41,653 bases of DNA, from positions 1 through 41,653 of the forward strand of contig JAITMM010000172.1 of assembly GCA_031277335.1 (NCBI GenBank), given 5' to 3'. Positions within the stretch are counted from its first letter, which is position 1, and the number at the start of each line of letters is the position of its first letter. Below the pieces are notes generated by a model. It worked only from the letters and a program-made list of their open reading frames with translations, searched no databases and was not told the DNA's origin. Positions 7,971 to 16,433 of this stretch are shown here, in pieces. Both the position numbers and the translations under genes were made by a program. Source of the stretch: Tannerella sp. (GTDB lineage: Bacteria > Bacteroidota > Bacteroidia > Bacteroidales > Tannerellaceae).

Positions 7971-9842
7971 ATGAATATGAAAAAATATAGTATAATTTTT
8001 ATATTGAGTATGGGGCTTCTCTTTGCTCCTTCTTGCAGCGATTTCATGGATTATCCGCCTCCGACAGAGATTTCGGCTGATGCTCTCTGGCAGGATGGGA
8101 TTTTGGCGGAAGCCCTTATGTATCGCATCTATTTTACATTCCAGGATGCAGGTTTTACCGAAGAAACGTTAGCTTCGGCTACCGATGAATCCATGTTTAT
8201 TCACGGACGCGAGTTTCGGCAAACGATGGCAGGCGCCGTGAACGATTTGCAGCTTGGCTATATCGGAAAAGAACAAAGCGGACATCAATGGGCAAAACTG
8301 TATCTGTCTATACGTACGTGTAACGACTTTATTGCCAATATAGATGCTGCCACGTTCGACAACCGCGACAAGAACCAGTTGAAAGGTGAAGCCTATTTTC
8401 TGCGCGCTTATTTCTACCACCGTCTCACGCGGGCATTTGGTGGTGTGCCGCTTATCTTGAATGTCACCACACTGCAAGACGATGTCGAATCATTCCAGGT
8501 GCCGCGTTCATCCTATACGGAATGTATAGATCAGGTACTGAGCGATCTGGGTCAGGCCGAAACGTTGCTGGCAGGCTATAACATGGACAATACGCTAAAA
8601 GGACGTGCCACGGCTGCCGCAGTCAAGGCGCTGCGTGTCCGCGTATTGACCGATGCAGCCAGCAATTTGCACGATGAACCGACGGCTACGGCTCATGCAA
8701 GTATTTTTGCATCCTACGCCAATAAGGAATTGCTTTTCTATAACAAGGGAAGCAGAGCCGACAGATGGAATGCTGCCAAGAATGCTGCAAAAGACCTGAT
8801 GGACAACCCATTGGGACATGAACTTCCGACATTTGGAGGCGATGGCCTCTCGGTCGAGGAAAAAGCGCAAGCGTATTGGAGCCATTTCAATCAGGATAGC
8901 CCTGACCATATTTTCTCACGCTATTTCATCTTCACCAAAGGTGAGGCCGGAACAAGATTTTCTCTCTTTAACGGTCCTGCCGGTTATCATGCGTGGGGCG
9001 GCAACGTGCCTACACAGGATATGGTGGATTCTTACAGCATGGCAGATGGCTCGGCATTCGACTGGAACAACGCTGAAATGAAGGCAGCTCCGTATAAGAA
9101 CCGCGAACCGCGTTTCTATGCCAGCATCTTCTACGACGGCGCGCAATGGATTCAAAGGCCTTCGGACTATGCAGTCTCCGATCCGTCCGGCAGAATCCAG
9201 ACAGGATATTATCAGCTGAACCCCGGTGATGCCGTAGCCGCCTATTGGCCCGGCATGGACACTCGCGAAGGTGGCGGTGAGAACTGGAATGCAACGTTTA
9301 CAGGCTATTATGTCAAGAAATTTGTCAATCCGAGAGATGGTGTACACGCAAATAATATTAATTCCGTATTCCCGTTTATTCGCCTTACGGAAGTCTATTA
9401 CGATTATATTGAGGCTTGTATAGAACTCAACGAACTCGACGAAGCAAAAACGTATCTCAACCAGATTCGTAAGAGCGTTGGAATGTCTGACATCACGTCG
9501 ACCAGTCAGGCCGAACTGCGCAGTATTTATCAGAACGAACGTCGCAAGGATTTCTTCTATGAAGAACATCGCTACTGGGATATGCGTCGCTGGCTGATCG
9601 CACAAGGTGCTCCTGGACTCAATTCCTTAAAAGGTGTCACTGTAAACGCAGCGCTGAAACCGGGCGTCACATTAGGTGCCGGAGAACGCTACACTCACGA
9701 CGAAACGCGCTGGAACTACACGTATACCGTTGAGGAATTGTCGGTTGAACCGCGTAACTTCCCCGATAAGTGTTATTTCATGCCGATTCACCGCGATGAA
9801 ATGAACCGTAATCTAACGTTGATTCAGAATCCCGGTTATTGA
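7971..9842 (+). CDS. SusD/RagB-family surface lipoprotein (susD2)
   Basis: This complete SusD protein (623 aa) has a lipoprotein signal ending in LLFAPSC (Cys22) and typical SusD sections: early TPR-like helices (LKGEAYFLRAYFYHRLTRAF), a central loop-rich region, and the C-terminal RagB part (TEVYYDYIEACIELNELDEA, NERRKDFFYEEHRYWDMRRW, PIHRDEMNRN). It would cap SusC2 and bind substrate at the surface. ATGs occur at 7971 and 7977; the second gives MKKYS, aligning better with MKRYS of SusD1, so the true start may be 7977. It begins 6 nt after susC2 and the operon ends at a strong terminator at 9885. Confidence 0.96.
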   Translation: MNMKKYSIIFILSMGLLFAPSCSDFMDYPPPTEISADALWQDGILAEALMYRIYFTFQDAGFTEETLASATDESMFIHGREFRQTMAGAVNDLQLGYIGKEQSGHQWAKLYLSIRTCNDFIANIDAATFDNRDKNQLKGEAYFLRAYFYHRLTRAFGGVPLILNVTTLQDDVESFQVPRSSYTECIDQVLSDLGQAETLLAGYNMDNTLKGRATAAAVKALRVRVLTDAASNLHDEPTATAHASIFASYANKELLFYNKGSRADRWNAAKNAAKDLMDNPLGHELPTFGGDGLSVEEKAQAYWSHFNQDSPDHIFSRYFIFTKGEAGTRFSLFNGPAGYHAWGGNVPTQDMVDSYSMADGSAFDWNNAEMKAAPYKNREPRFYASIFYDGAQWIQRPSDYAVSDPSGRIQTGYYQLNPGDAVAAYWPGMDTREGGGENWNATFTGYYVKKFVNPRDGVHANNINSVFPFIRLTEVYYDYIEACIELNELDEAKTYLNQIRKSVGMSDITSTSQAELRSIYQNERRKDFFYEEHRYWDMRRWLIAQGAPGLNSLKGVTVNAALKPGVTLGAGERYTHDETRWNYTYTVEELSVEPRNFPDKCYFMPIHRDEMNRNLTLIQNPGY

Positions 9843-9884
9843 TTAGGCTTTTCAAGCTTTTTAAAGTTTAACTTTTTCATTCTG

Positions 9885-9926
9885 ACAGGAGGAAAGCGTT
9901 TATACGTCTTTCCTCCTGTTTTTTTT
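9885..9926 (+). terminator. Rho-independent terminator of the susC2-susD2 operon
   Basis: ACAGGAGGAAAG at 9885-9896 pairs perfectly with CTTTCCTCCTGT at 9908-9919; the stem can extend by CGT/ACG with one bulge. A run of eight T follows (9919-9926). It stands 43 nt after the susD2 stop. Confidence 0.93.
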
Positions 9927-9937
9927 AACGCAGCGCT

Positions 9938-10633
9938 TCACAACACCTGCACAGCCGAGACTGCAAATATGCTGATGCGGAGGTCGGGGACAGCGTCCAA
10001 AGCTTTGATGCAAGCCCTTAGGGTGGCGCCGGTGGTGATGACGTCGTCGATAAGCAGGATGTGTTTTCCCGCGAGCGATGCGACGTCCGAGACGGAAAAT
10101 ATTTCTTCAACATTCAGGTTGCGTTCGTAAACTGTCTTGCGAGTTTGGGTCACGGTATCTACATTTCTGATTAACATGTCTTTACTAATCGGGCAATGAT
10201 AGACTTCTACAAATCCCTTAGCTATCCATTCGGCTTGATTATAACCGCGTTTGCGCTCCTTTCGTCGGTGCAGAGGCACAGGGACGAGCATATCAATTTG
10301 GCCGAACAAGCCGTCATCTTTCATTTCGAGCGCGGCAATTTTCCCCAAGTATCCGGCTAATTGTTTGTTGTCGTGGTATTTAAGCGAGTGGACAAGATGT
10401 TGGACGTTGCCGTCTTTTTCAAAAAACAGAAAAGCAGCCGTTTCATCAATCCTGATAAAACCTGTAAACAGTTTCAATAAAGGATTATCTGTACGCCTGT
10501 GATAATGCGTGCGTGGCAATTCGCAAAAGCAGTGCAGGCAAAGAAACTGCTCGTCGTCATTCAACCGCTTGTCGCAATACAGGCATAGCCGCGGGTAAAA
10601 CAGCTCCAGCAAATTACGTATCTGAGTCCACAT
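9938..10633 (-). CDS. comF: ComF-family phosphoribosyltransferase-like protein
   Basis: This 231-residue protein has the ComF layout: an N-terminal zinc-ribbon-like part (CLYC near residues 17-20 and CLHC near 32-35) and a C-terminal type I phosphoribosyltransferase fold with the PRPP-binding motif HILLIDDVITTGATL. VPVPLHRRKERKRGYNQAE is the other family signature. ComF relatives are linked to natural transformation, but in Bacteroidetes a role in DNA uptake is not established. It overlaps recX by 20 nt and is the last gene of prmC-recX-comF, converging on the susD2 terminator. Confidence 0.9.
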   Translation of the reverse strand: MWTQIRNLLELFYPRLCLYCDKRLNDDEQFLCLHCFCELPRTHYHRRTDNPLLKLFTGFIRIDETAAFLFFEKDGNVQHLVHSLKYHDNKQLAGYLGKIAALEMKDDGLFGQIDMLVPVPLHRRKERKRGYNQAEWIAKGFVEVYHCPISKDMLIRNVDTVTQTRKTVYERNLNVEEIFSVSDVASLAGKHILLIDDVITTGATLRACIKALDAVPDLRISIFAVSAVQVL

Positions 10634-11105
10634 CGAAATCGGTATGAAGAATTTTTTTTAGTTGCTTGACAATCAGGGAGCTTTCAAAGCCTCGCCCGGC
10701 AGCAAACCGGTAGAGCTTTTGAAAGGTATCATATTCGTTTTTCCCTTTGGTAGACTTTTTTTTATCTTTCAGCAAGCCATTCAGGACGGTTTCATATTCA
10801 TTTTCATCCAATTGTCCTATGGCCTCGTCAATCAGACTGCCTTGAATATTTTTTCCCCGCAGTTCGTAGCTGATTTTGATGCGCCCCCAGCGATTGAACT
10901 TGAATTTGTCATTGACGAAACTGCGGCAAAAGCGCGTTTCGTCGATGAATTTCTCTTGCACGAGCCGTTTGATAATCTTATCTGCCGTTTCAGGCGAAGC
11001 GCCGGCGTCAGTAATTTTACGGCTTACATCACTGATACATCGTTCAGCCATAGAACAATATGAGGCAGCCATTTGCAGCAATTCCGAATAGTTATGTTGT
11101 TTCAT
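10614..11105 (-). CDS. recX: RecX-family regulator of RecA
   Basis: This 163-residue protein is made of the three-helix repeats of RecX: AASYCSMAERCISDVSRKI, then IKRLVQEKFIDETRFCRSFVNDKF and the typical WGRIKISYELRGKNIQ, ending in KLYRFAAGRGFESSLIVKQL. RecX binds RecA filaments and limits their activity. It begins 3 nt after prmC and overlaps comF, so the three are almost certainly co-transcribed. Length is normal for the family. Confidence 0.92.
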   Translation of the reverse strand: MKQHNYSELLQMAASYCSMAERCISDVSRKITDAGASPETADKIIKRLVQEKFIDETRFCRSFVNDKFKFNRWGRIKISYELRGKNIQGSLIDEAIGQLDENEYETVLNGLLKDKKKSTKGKNEYDTFQKLYRFAAGRGFESSLIVKQLKKILHTDFDVDSDT

Positions 11106-11108
11106 TTG

Positions 11109-11966
11109 TTATTTTCTTGCTTTTATAAACCGTTCCTTTCCGGACAAATCATGTATCGTCTCAATCTCGCGGTATCCCTGTTGGGCGAGCATTCTGCTGA
11201 TTGTATCGCTGAAAGCCGCATTTATTTCAAAATACATTAATCCATTGAGATTCAATTTATTCAAACTGAATGAAGCTATCCGCAGATAAAAGATAATCGG
11301 GTCGTTATCGGGTACAAATAGAGCCGTTTGCGGCTCGTAGTTGAGTACATTGGGATGAAGCGAGGCTTTCTCACTGACGGTTACATAAGGCGGATTACTC
11401 ACAATCAAATCAAAATTAGGTAGTTGCGAAAGATTATCAATATCGTGCGAAAAGATATCAGCCTGAAGGAACCTGACATTTACAACGTTTTTTTGCGCAT
11501 TTTTCTTCGCGACAACGAGAGCATCCTCCGAAATATCAAGCGCATACACATTTGCTGAGGGTATATTTTTGGCCAGCGCGACGGCTATACACCCGCTTCC
11601 CGTACCTATATCCAACATGGAAATTTTATCATGCTTCAAACGCTTCATATCCTGTATTATGCGATGCACCAATTCCTCCGTTTCAGGTCGGGGAATAAGC
11701 ACGGCAGGTGTAACTTCAAAAGTCAATCCATAGAACTCTGTCTCCCCAAAAACGTACTGAATCGGCTCTGCATTTTTGAGGCGTTCGACAATCGCATGAA
11801 CTGATTTTTTTTGCAAAGCAGATAATTGTCTATCTTTGCAGAAAATTTGCCGGCTTCGTGACAGATTGCAACATTTTTCGAGTATCAGGCCCGTCAGACT
11901 GCGTATTTCCTCAGGCGGATACAGCGGAGCCAGCACTCGTTGGATATATGTAATTGTTTCGTACAT
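11109..11966 (-). CDS. prmC: Peptide chain release factor N5-glutamine methyltransferase
   Basis: PrmC (HemK) methylates the glutamine of the GGQ motif in release factors RF1 and RF2 using S-adenosylmethionine. The sequence shows the N-terminal helical domain, the SAM-binding motif MLDIGTGSGCIAVALAKN and the catalytic IVSNPPYVT. The frame opens at 11999 with MEYRIECSYLF, but MYETITYIQRVLAPLYPPEE at 11966 matches the usual N-terminus, so I place the start there (285 aa). It is the first gene of prmC-recX-comF and diverges from ribD across a region with a REP-like element. Confidence 0.92.
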   Translation of the reverse strand: MYETITYIQRVLAPLYPPEEIRSLTGLILEKCCNLSRSRQIFCKDRQLSALQKKSVHAIVERLKNAEPIQYVFGETEFYGLTFEVTPAVLIPRPETEELVHRIIQDMKRLKHDKISMLDIGTGSGCIAVALAKNIPSANVYALDISEDALVVAKKNAQKNVVNVRFLQADIFSHDIDNLSQLPNFDLIVSNPPYVTVSEKASLHPNVLNYEPQTALFVPDNDPIIFYLRIASFSLNKLNLNGLMYFEINAAFSDTISRMLAQQGYREIETIHDLSGKERFIKARK

Positions 11967-12003
11967 AAAAAGATATGAGCATTCAATGCGATACTCCAAT
12001 TCG

Positions 12004-12125
12004 GCAATCCGTTAGGATTGCATCGCTCGGTAGAAAAGATGTAGCGCGATTGGTTGCATTCCGTACGGAATGCATCCGGTTGACCACCTGTTTTTCTACC
12101 GAGCGTAGCATCCCTGACAGGATGC
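12004..12125. repeat. REP/BIME-like multi-hairpin element
   Basis: Three hairpins with related stems are regularly arranged: GCAATCC-gtta-GGATTGC (12004-12021), GCATTCCGTACGGAATGC (12056-12073, an 18-bp perfect palindrome) and GCATCC-ctgaca-GGATGC (12108-12125). A 14-bp perfect inverted repeat, CGCTCGGTAGAAAA at 12024-12037 and its complement at 12092-12105, encloses the middle hairpin. The two outer modules (hairpin plus CGCTCGGTAGAAAA) are thus an inverted pair, as in bacterial interspersed mosaic elements. I infer a non-autonomous REP-type repeat; such repeats are usually mobilised by a Y1 (RAYT) transposase encoded elsewhere. Confidence 0.75.
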
Positions 12126-12174
12126 TTGCGAACTTAGACATGATGTTTAGCATTCATTTTAAGAAATTGTGATA

Positions 12175-12182
12175 CAAAGATA
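12175..12182 (-). promoter_or_regulatory. Possible -7 element reading toward prmC (TATCTTTG)
   Basis: An exact TAnnTTTG on the minus strand, just upstream of ribD. If used, the prmC transcript would start near 12168 and carry the REP-like hairpins in a leader of about 200 nt. No TTTG occurs at 19-21 nt spacing. Confidence 0.35.
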
Positions 12183-12203
12183 TAAAAATAGCGTCAAAAA
12201 GAT

Positions 12204-13367
12204 ATGCAGATAGATGAAAAATTTATGATGCGTTGTCTTGAACTGGCCAAATGCGGCAGATCGACTGTCGCTCCAAATCCTATGGTAGGCGCTGTGATTG
12301 TGCATCAGGGGAGAATTATCGGAGAGGGTTTTCATCGCGTTTATGGCGATGCCCATGCCGAAATAAATGCTATTCAGGCTGTTGAAGATGAAAGCTTACT
12401 GCGTGATTCGACGTTGTATGTCAGTCTTGAACCATGCGTGCATATCGGAAAAACGCCTCCATGCGTGAATATGATTGTTGAGAAACGAATCCCAAGAGTC
12501 GTCGTCGCATGTATCGACCCCAATCCAAAGGTGTCCGGCAAGGGGATTCAGTCATTGCGTGAAGCCGGAGTAGAAGTAGTTCAAGGAGTTATGGAGCAGG
12601 AAGCCATAGAGTTAAACCGTTTTTTTATGACTGCCCATACAAAACAACGTCCTTATGTGATTTTGAAATGGGCGCAAAGCCGTGACGGATACATGGATGG
12701 CATTAGAAATAATACCATTTCGCGGCAAGATAAAGCTACTGCGGACAAAGCATCCACAATCGACTTGCAAAACGACTTCAATACAAGCGTCCCAGTAATA
12801 TTGTCGAATGCAGTTACATTCAGGCATTTACATAAATTACGCACAGAGATTTCGGCAATCATGGTAGGCACAAATACGGCTTTGATGGATAATCCATTGC
12901 TGACCGTCCGCCATTGGATAGGCAAATCGCCTGTGCGCGTGTGCATTGACCGCACGAGGCGTATACCGTTGTCGCATCATTTACTGGACGGTTCAATCCC
13001 TACGCTTATTTTTACATCGCAAAATACAATTCACGCAGTCGAAGAAAACAGTGAAAATATTGAATATATCCCGCTGGATTTCTCCCAACCCGTTCTTATA
13101 CAGATATTACAAGACTTATACGAACGAAAACTTTATTCATTGCTGGTCGAAGGCGGCGCACGCCTGCACGCAAGTTTTTTTAACGAAAAACTTTGGGACG
13201 AACTGCAAATAGAAACGTCTCCGCTCGAATTGAGAGGCGGCGTAAAAAGTCCTGCTTGTGATTTAAGTGAAATAGCTGTTTTTCAGAAATATATTGATTT
13301 TTCGTCGGACACACTCTCCGGAGAGCCTCAATCTTTTATTTCGGTATATACTTGTAATCAATTGTAA
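12204..13367 (+). CDS. ribD: Bifunctional riboflavin deaminase/reductase RibD
   Basis: RibD performs the second and third steps of riboflavin synthesis: deamination of the pyrimidine from GTP, then reduction of the ribose. The N-terminal deaminase (about residues 1-150) carries the zinc motifs HAEINAI and EPCVHIGKTPPC. The C-terminal reductase (about 150-370) has RPYVILKWAQSRDGY, VGTNTALMDNPLLTVR and LLVEGGARLHASF. At 387 aa it is slightly longer than many RibD proteins; the extra residues lie around 175-205 (between RNNTISRQ and VILSNAVTF), so it is not truncated. The ATG at 12204 gives a normal N-terminus (MRCLELAKCGRSTVAPNPMVG). Confidence 0.95.
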   Translation: MQIDEKFMMRCLELAKCGRSTVAPNPMVGAVIVHQGRIIGEGFHRVYGDAHAEINAIQAVEDESLLRDSTLYVSLEPCVHIGKTPPCVNMIVEKRIPRVVVACIDPNPKVSGKGIQSLREAGVEVVQGVMEQEAIELNRFFMTAHTKQRPYVILKWAQSRDGYMDGIRNNTISRQDKATADKASTIDLQNDFNTSVPVILSNAVTFRHLHKLRTEISAIMVGTNTALMDNPLLTVRHWIGKSPVRVCIDRTRRIPLSHHLLDGSIPTLIFTSQNTIHAVEENSENIEYIPLDFSQPVLIQILQDLYERKLYSLLVEGGARLHASFFNEKLWDELQIETSPLELRGGVKSPACDLSEIAVFQKYIDFSSDTLSGEPQSFISVYTCNQL

Positions 13368-13437
13368 ATAAATGACAGAAAGTCATTAAAAAAACATAAA
13401 ATTAAGTGGAATTGAATTTTAAAGCAAAAAATGTTTC

Positions 13438-13445
13438 TACTTTTG
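13438..13445 (+). promoter_or_regulatory. -7 element for the DUF6242-like gene (TACTTTTG)
   Basis: An exact TAnnTTTG, placing the transcription start near 13452. It argues against the upstream GTG at 13406 as the start and supports ATG 13472 (or 13460). No clear TTTG at ideal spacing. Confidence 0.5.
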
Positions 13446-13471
13446 TGGACTTGTTATCAATGATTGTGCGA

Positions 13472-14830
13472 ATGAAGAAGCAAAATTGGCAATTGTGGTT
13501 ATTGGGATGTTGTGTATTTCTTATGTCATCTTGTTTAGGCACTGACGAAATAGGAGATAGTTTGAATGATTCTAACTGTCTGATTTCAACGTTTCAATTA
13601 CTTTCCGACTCGGTTACGGGTCTGGAGAATGTCAAATTTACTATCGATCAGGTTAATGGCTTGATTTACAACGCTGATTCCATGCCTTACGGTACTGAAC
13701 TCAGATGGAAAGTGGTTTGTAAGGTCAGTTTTGAAGGATTTCCTTCAGCCGTAGAGGTCTTTCAGGCTGCAACGGGCGATTCAGCCGGCTGGAATACAAC
13801 TGATTCGCTGGATTTTTCAAACTTTGTACGCTTCGATATCTTTTCGCTTGACCAGACAAACTCTAAGCGATACTTCGCCCAAGTGAATATACATCAGCAA
13901 GTTCCGGACTCAATGTCATGGCAATGGTTTTCCAACAGATTGTTGGGAAAGACCGTTCAGGAACAACAAGTTATTGCTTATGACCAATATTATTTAATGT
14001 TCGCGCGAGCAGCAAGCGGATATGAACTATATCGCACGCCGCAGAATGATAAACGAACATGGATTCCGATCCGGTTATCGGGTTTAAATGGTAAATCATT
14101 TAACCTGAATCAGATAACAAAATTTGAAGACGTCTATTACATGCCTTCATCCGATGGAGGCTTATATGTGTCGGAGAATTGTCAGGATTGGACACCGATA
14201 GGACAGACACCGGTTGTAAAGTCTTTGTTAGGAGTGGTTTATGGCAATCAGACAGTAAAAACACAAAATGTGATGTGCGCCGTCATTCAAGAAGGCAACA
14301 CTTACTATTTTGCTACAATGGATGCTGATAATCAATGGACAAGAGGCTCCGTAGCACCTGCAACATTTCCCATAACAGGCTTTGGCAGTTCGACTTATGA
14401 AGCTGCGTTTTATTGGCATCTCTTGGTTGCAGCCGGTAAAGACCGCAACTCCAACCTAAGTAATGTTGTATGGGAAACAATGGACGGATTAAATTGGGTG
14501 AAGTCTACGAATGAAAGCAACACCATCATTGAGAAGCGCGAAGGCATAATGTTGACAAATTATGACGACCAACTATTCATGATAGGAGGCATAAATGCGT
14601 CGAATACGGCATCAAAAGAGATATATTATTCAAAGGACAGAGGTATTACGTGGTCATTGGCCGATTCAATGCTTTATTTACCCGGAGCATACAGGCCTCG
14701 CGGATATTCTTCTGTCATTGTTGATAAAAATAATTTTTTACATCTTTTCGGCGGAAAAGAGAACAATAGTGCAAATCATTTGGATGAGTTGTGGAGCGGA
14801 CGAATCAACAGGCTGGGGTTTAAACCTTGA
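13472..14830 (+). CDS. DUF6242-like lipoprotein
   Basis: This 452-residue secreted lipoprotein has a signal peptide ending in FLMSSC (Cys21). An upstream GTG at 13406 is in frame, but the -7 element at 13438 and the lipobox spacing make ATG 13472 the likely start. Residues about 30-130 form an N-terminal region (SVTGLENVKFTIDQVNGLIYN); the rest contains repeated strand motifs resembling a BNR/Kelch propeller (SKDRGITWSLADSM, HLFGGKENNSANHLDELW). It resembles Bacteroidales proteins annotated DUF6242, of unknown function, probably at the cell surface or in the periplasm. The stop codon lies within a palindrome that leads into a heptamer repeat. Confidence 0.75.
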   Translation: MKKQNWQLWLLGCCVFLMSSCLGTDEIGDSLNDSNCLISTFQLLSDSVTGLENVKFTIDQVNGLIYNADSMPYGTELRWKVVCKVSFEGFPSAVEVFQAATGDSAGWNTTDSLDFSNFVRFDIFSLDQTNSKRYFAQVNIHQQVPDSMSWQWFSNRLLGKTVQEQQVIAYDQYYLMFARAASGYELYRTPQNDKRTWIPIRLSGLNGKSFNLNQITKFEDVYYMPSSDGGLYVSENCQDWTPIGQTPVVKSLLGVVYGNQTVKTQNVMCAVIQEGNTYYFATMDADNQWTRGSVAPATFPITGFGSSTYEAAFYWHLLVAAGKDRNSNLSNVVWETMDGLNWVKSTNESNTIIEKREGIMLTNYDDQLFMIGGINASNTASKEIYYSKDRGITWSLADSMLYLPGAYRPRGYSSVIVDKNNFLHLFGGKENNSANHLDELWSGRINRLGFKP

Positions 14831-14874
14831 ACTTTAAAAGTTCAAGGTTCAAGGTTCAAGGTTCAAGGTTCAAA
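14825..14874 (+). repeat. Palindrome followed by five GTTCAAR heptamers
   Basis: An 11-bp arm CCTTGAACTTT and its complement, with one central base, occupy 14825-14847 and include the stop codon at 14828-14830. Five tandem heptamers (four GTTCAAG, one GTTCAAA) follow at 14840-14874. The same heptamer occurs at 30994-31013 and 35845-35887. Confidence 0.9.
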
Positions 14875-14970
14875 CTGTTAAAGACTACCGACTATACGGG
14901 CATCAGGATATAATTTTATGTGGTTTTTCACGTTAAAATGGATGGTGTACATATTAACAAATAACGTGTA

Positions 14971-15690
14971 ATGTCTTCAGTACGTTTGCAACGATGGATT
15001 ATCATCCTAATTCTCAGTAATATATTCCTGTTATCACAGGCACAGACTCCTATGCCGGAGTATAAGTTTGAGATAGGCGGAATGGCAGGAGGTGCATTTT
15101 ATATGGGAGATGTAAACAAGACAACCATGTTCCGAAACATGAATCCGGGCGCCGGTGTAGTCTTTCGTTACGTAGCCAACTTCCGAATCGCCATCAAAGC
15201 CGATTTGGCTTGGGCTTCGGTTTCAGGAACGACTCAAGGACTTGACAACGCTTTCCCGGACAATGCCCAAGCCTCATTTGAAAGGAATCTGTTTGAATTG
15301 GGCGGACAGTTTGAGTTCAACTTTTTTCCTTACAGCGACAAGTTTGCCTATTTGAATACGAAACGTTTGTCGCCTTATGTGTTGATGGGAGTCGGAGTGA
15401 CGTTTGCACCTGGCAACGGTGAAACGATGGTCAGCCCCAACATACCGATAGGCGTAGGCGTGAAATATAAACTGAAAAGTCGAATCAATATCGGAGGTGA
15501 GTTTACTTTCCGAAAATTATTCGGCGACGGATTGGATGTGACGGATGACAGTAATAGCATGCTCGACGACCCTTACGGTATCGGAGGAAGCACTTTGAAG
15601 AATAAAGACTGGTATTCGATGTTGATGATTTCGGTGACTTACGATTTTGGGGCACGAGATTGCCAATGTAACAATGCAGCAACGTATTAA
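14971..15690 (+). CDS. DUF6089-like outer membrane beta-barrel protein
   Basis: This 239-residue protein has a signal peptide (cleavage near SQAQ, residue 25) and alternating beta strands of a small outer membrane barrel ([42 protein letters not shown]). It resembles the DUF6089 family found upstream of uppS and bamA in Bacteroidetes. The role is unknown; its position just before uppS (stop one base before the uppS ATG) ties it to envelope assembly. The C-terminal tail is [11 protein letters not shown], so the last strand ([13 protein letters not shown]) is not at the very end. Confidence 0.8.
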   Translation: MSSVRLQRWIIILILSNIFLLSQAQTPMPEYKFEIGGMAGGAFYMGDVNKTTMFRNMNPGAGVVFRYVANFRIAIKADLAWASVSGTTQGLDNAFPDNAQASFERNLFELGGQFEFNFFPYSDKFAYLNTKRLSPYVLMGVGVTFAPGNGETMVSPNIPIGVGVKYKLKSRINIGGEFTFRKLFGDGLDVTDDSNSMLDDPYGIGGSTLKNKDWYSMLMISVTYDFGARDCQCNNAATY

Positions 15691-15691
15691 C

Positions 15692-16429
15692 ATGTTGATA
15701 GAAGATATAGACAAAACAAAATTGCCACAACATGTGGCTATCATAATGGATGGAAACGGCCGTTGGGCAAAAGCCCGCGGAAAAGACCGTCGTGACGGCC
15801 ATCAGGAAGGCGCTACCGCAGTTCGCAAAGTGGTGGAAGCCGCTGCTACCATTCAACTCAAATACCTGACTGTCTACACTTTCTCAACGGAAAACTGGAA
15901 TCGGCCTGATGATGAGGTCAAGACGCTGATGGCGCTCCTTGTCTCATCCATCCACAGGGAAACGCCTGATTTAATGAAGAATAATATCCGATTGCTGGCC
16001 ATAGGAGACTTGGGGCGACTGGAGGCAGGTGTCATGCAGGCTTTGCAGAATTGTATTAATATAACATCCGGTAACACAGGCACATCGTTGATTCTGGCGC
16101 TGAGCTATTCATCGCGTTGGGAATTATTGAATGCCGTCAAACAATTGGCAACCGAAGTAAAACAAGGACATATCTCTGAAAAAGATATTACAGAAGACGC
16201 CTTCTCCAACTATTTAACTACAAAGGGAATACCTGATCCTGATTTGCTTATTCGCACAGGAGGAGAAAAAAGAATCAGTAATTTCCTATTGTGGCAGTTA
16301 TCATATTCGGAGCTTTACTTCACGGACGTTTTTTGGCCTGATTTCCGTGAAGATGAATTTTATAAAGCCATCTTATATTACCAGCAACGCGAGAGACGCT
16401 TCGGCAAGACAAGCGAGCAAATAATTTGA
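15692..16429 (+). CDS. uppS: Undecaprenyl diphosphate synthase (isoprenyl transferase)
   Basis: UppS condenses isopentenyl diphosphate units onto farnesyl diphosphate to make the C55 carrier for peptidoglycan and other envelope polymers. Clear signatures are [17 protein letters not shown] (catalytic Asp), [32 protein letters not shown] and [15 protein letters not shown]. The frame opens at 15647 inside the preceding gene, with ATGs at 15674 and 15692. The ATG at 15692, one base after the previous stop, leaves the usual ten residues before the first motif. bamA begins 4 nt after the stop. Confidence 0.95.
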   Translation: MLIEDIDKTKLPQHVAIIMDGNGRWAKARGKDRRDGHQEGATAVRKVVEAAATIQLKYLTVYTFSTENWNRPDDEVKTLMALLVSSIHRETPDLMKNNIRLLAIGDLGRLEAGVMQALQNCINITSGNTGTSLILALSYSSRWELLNAVKQLATEVKQGHISEKDITEDAFSNYLTTKGIPDPDLLIRTGGEKRISNFLLWQLSYSELYFTDVFWPDFREDEFYKAILYYQQRERRFGKTSEQII

Positions 16430-16433
16430 TAAA

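Noticed and set aside
13371-13387. AATGAC/GTCATT hairpin after ribD as a terminator
   Set aside because: Only 6 bp, followed by A residues and not T on the coding strand.
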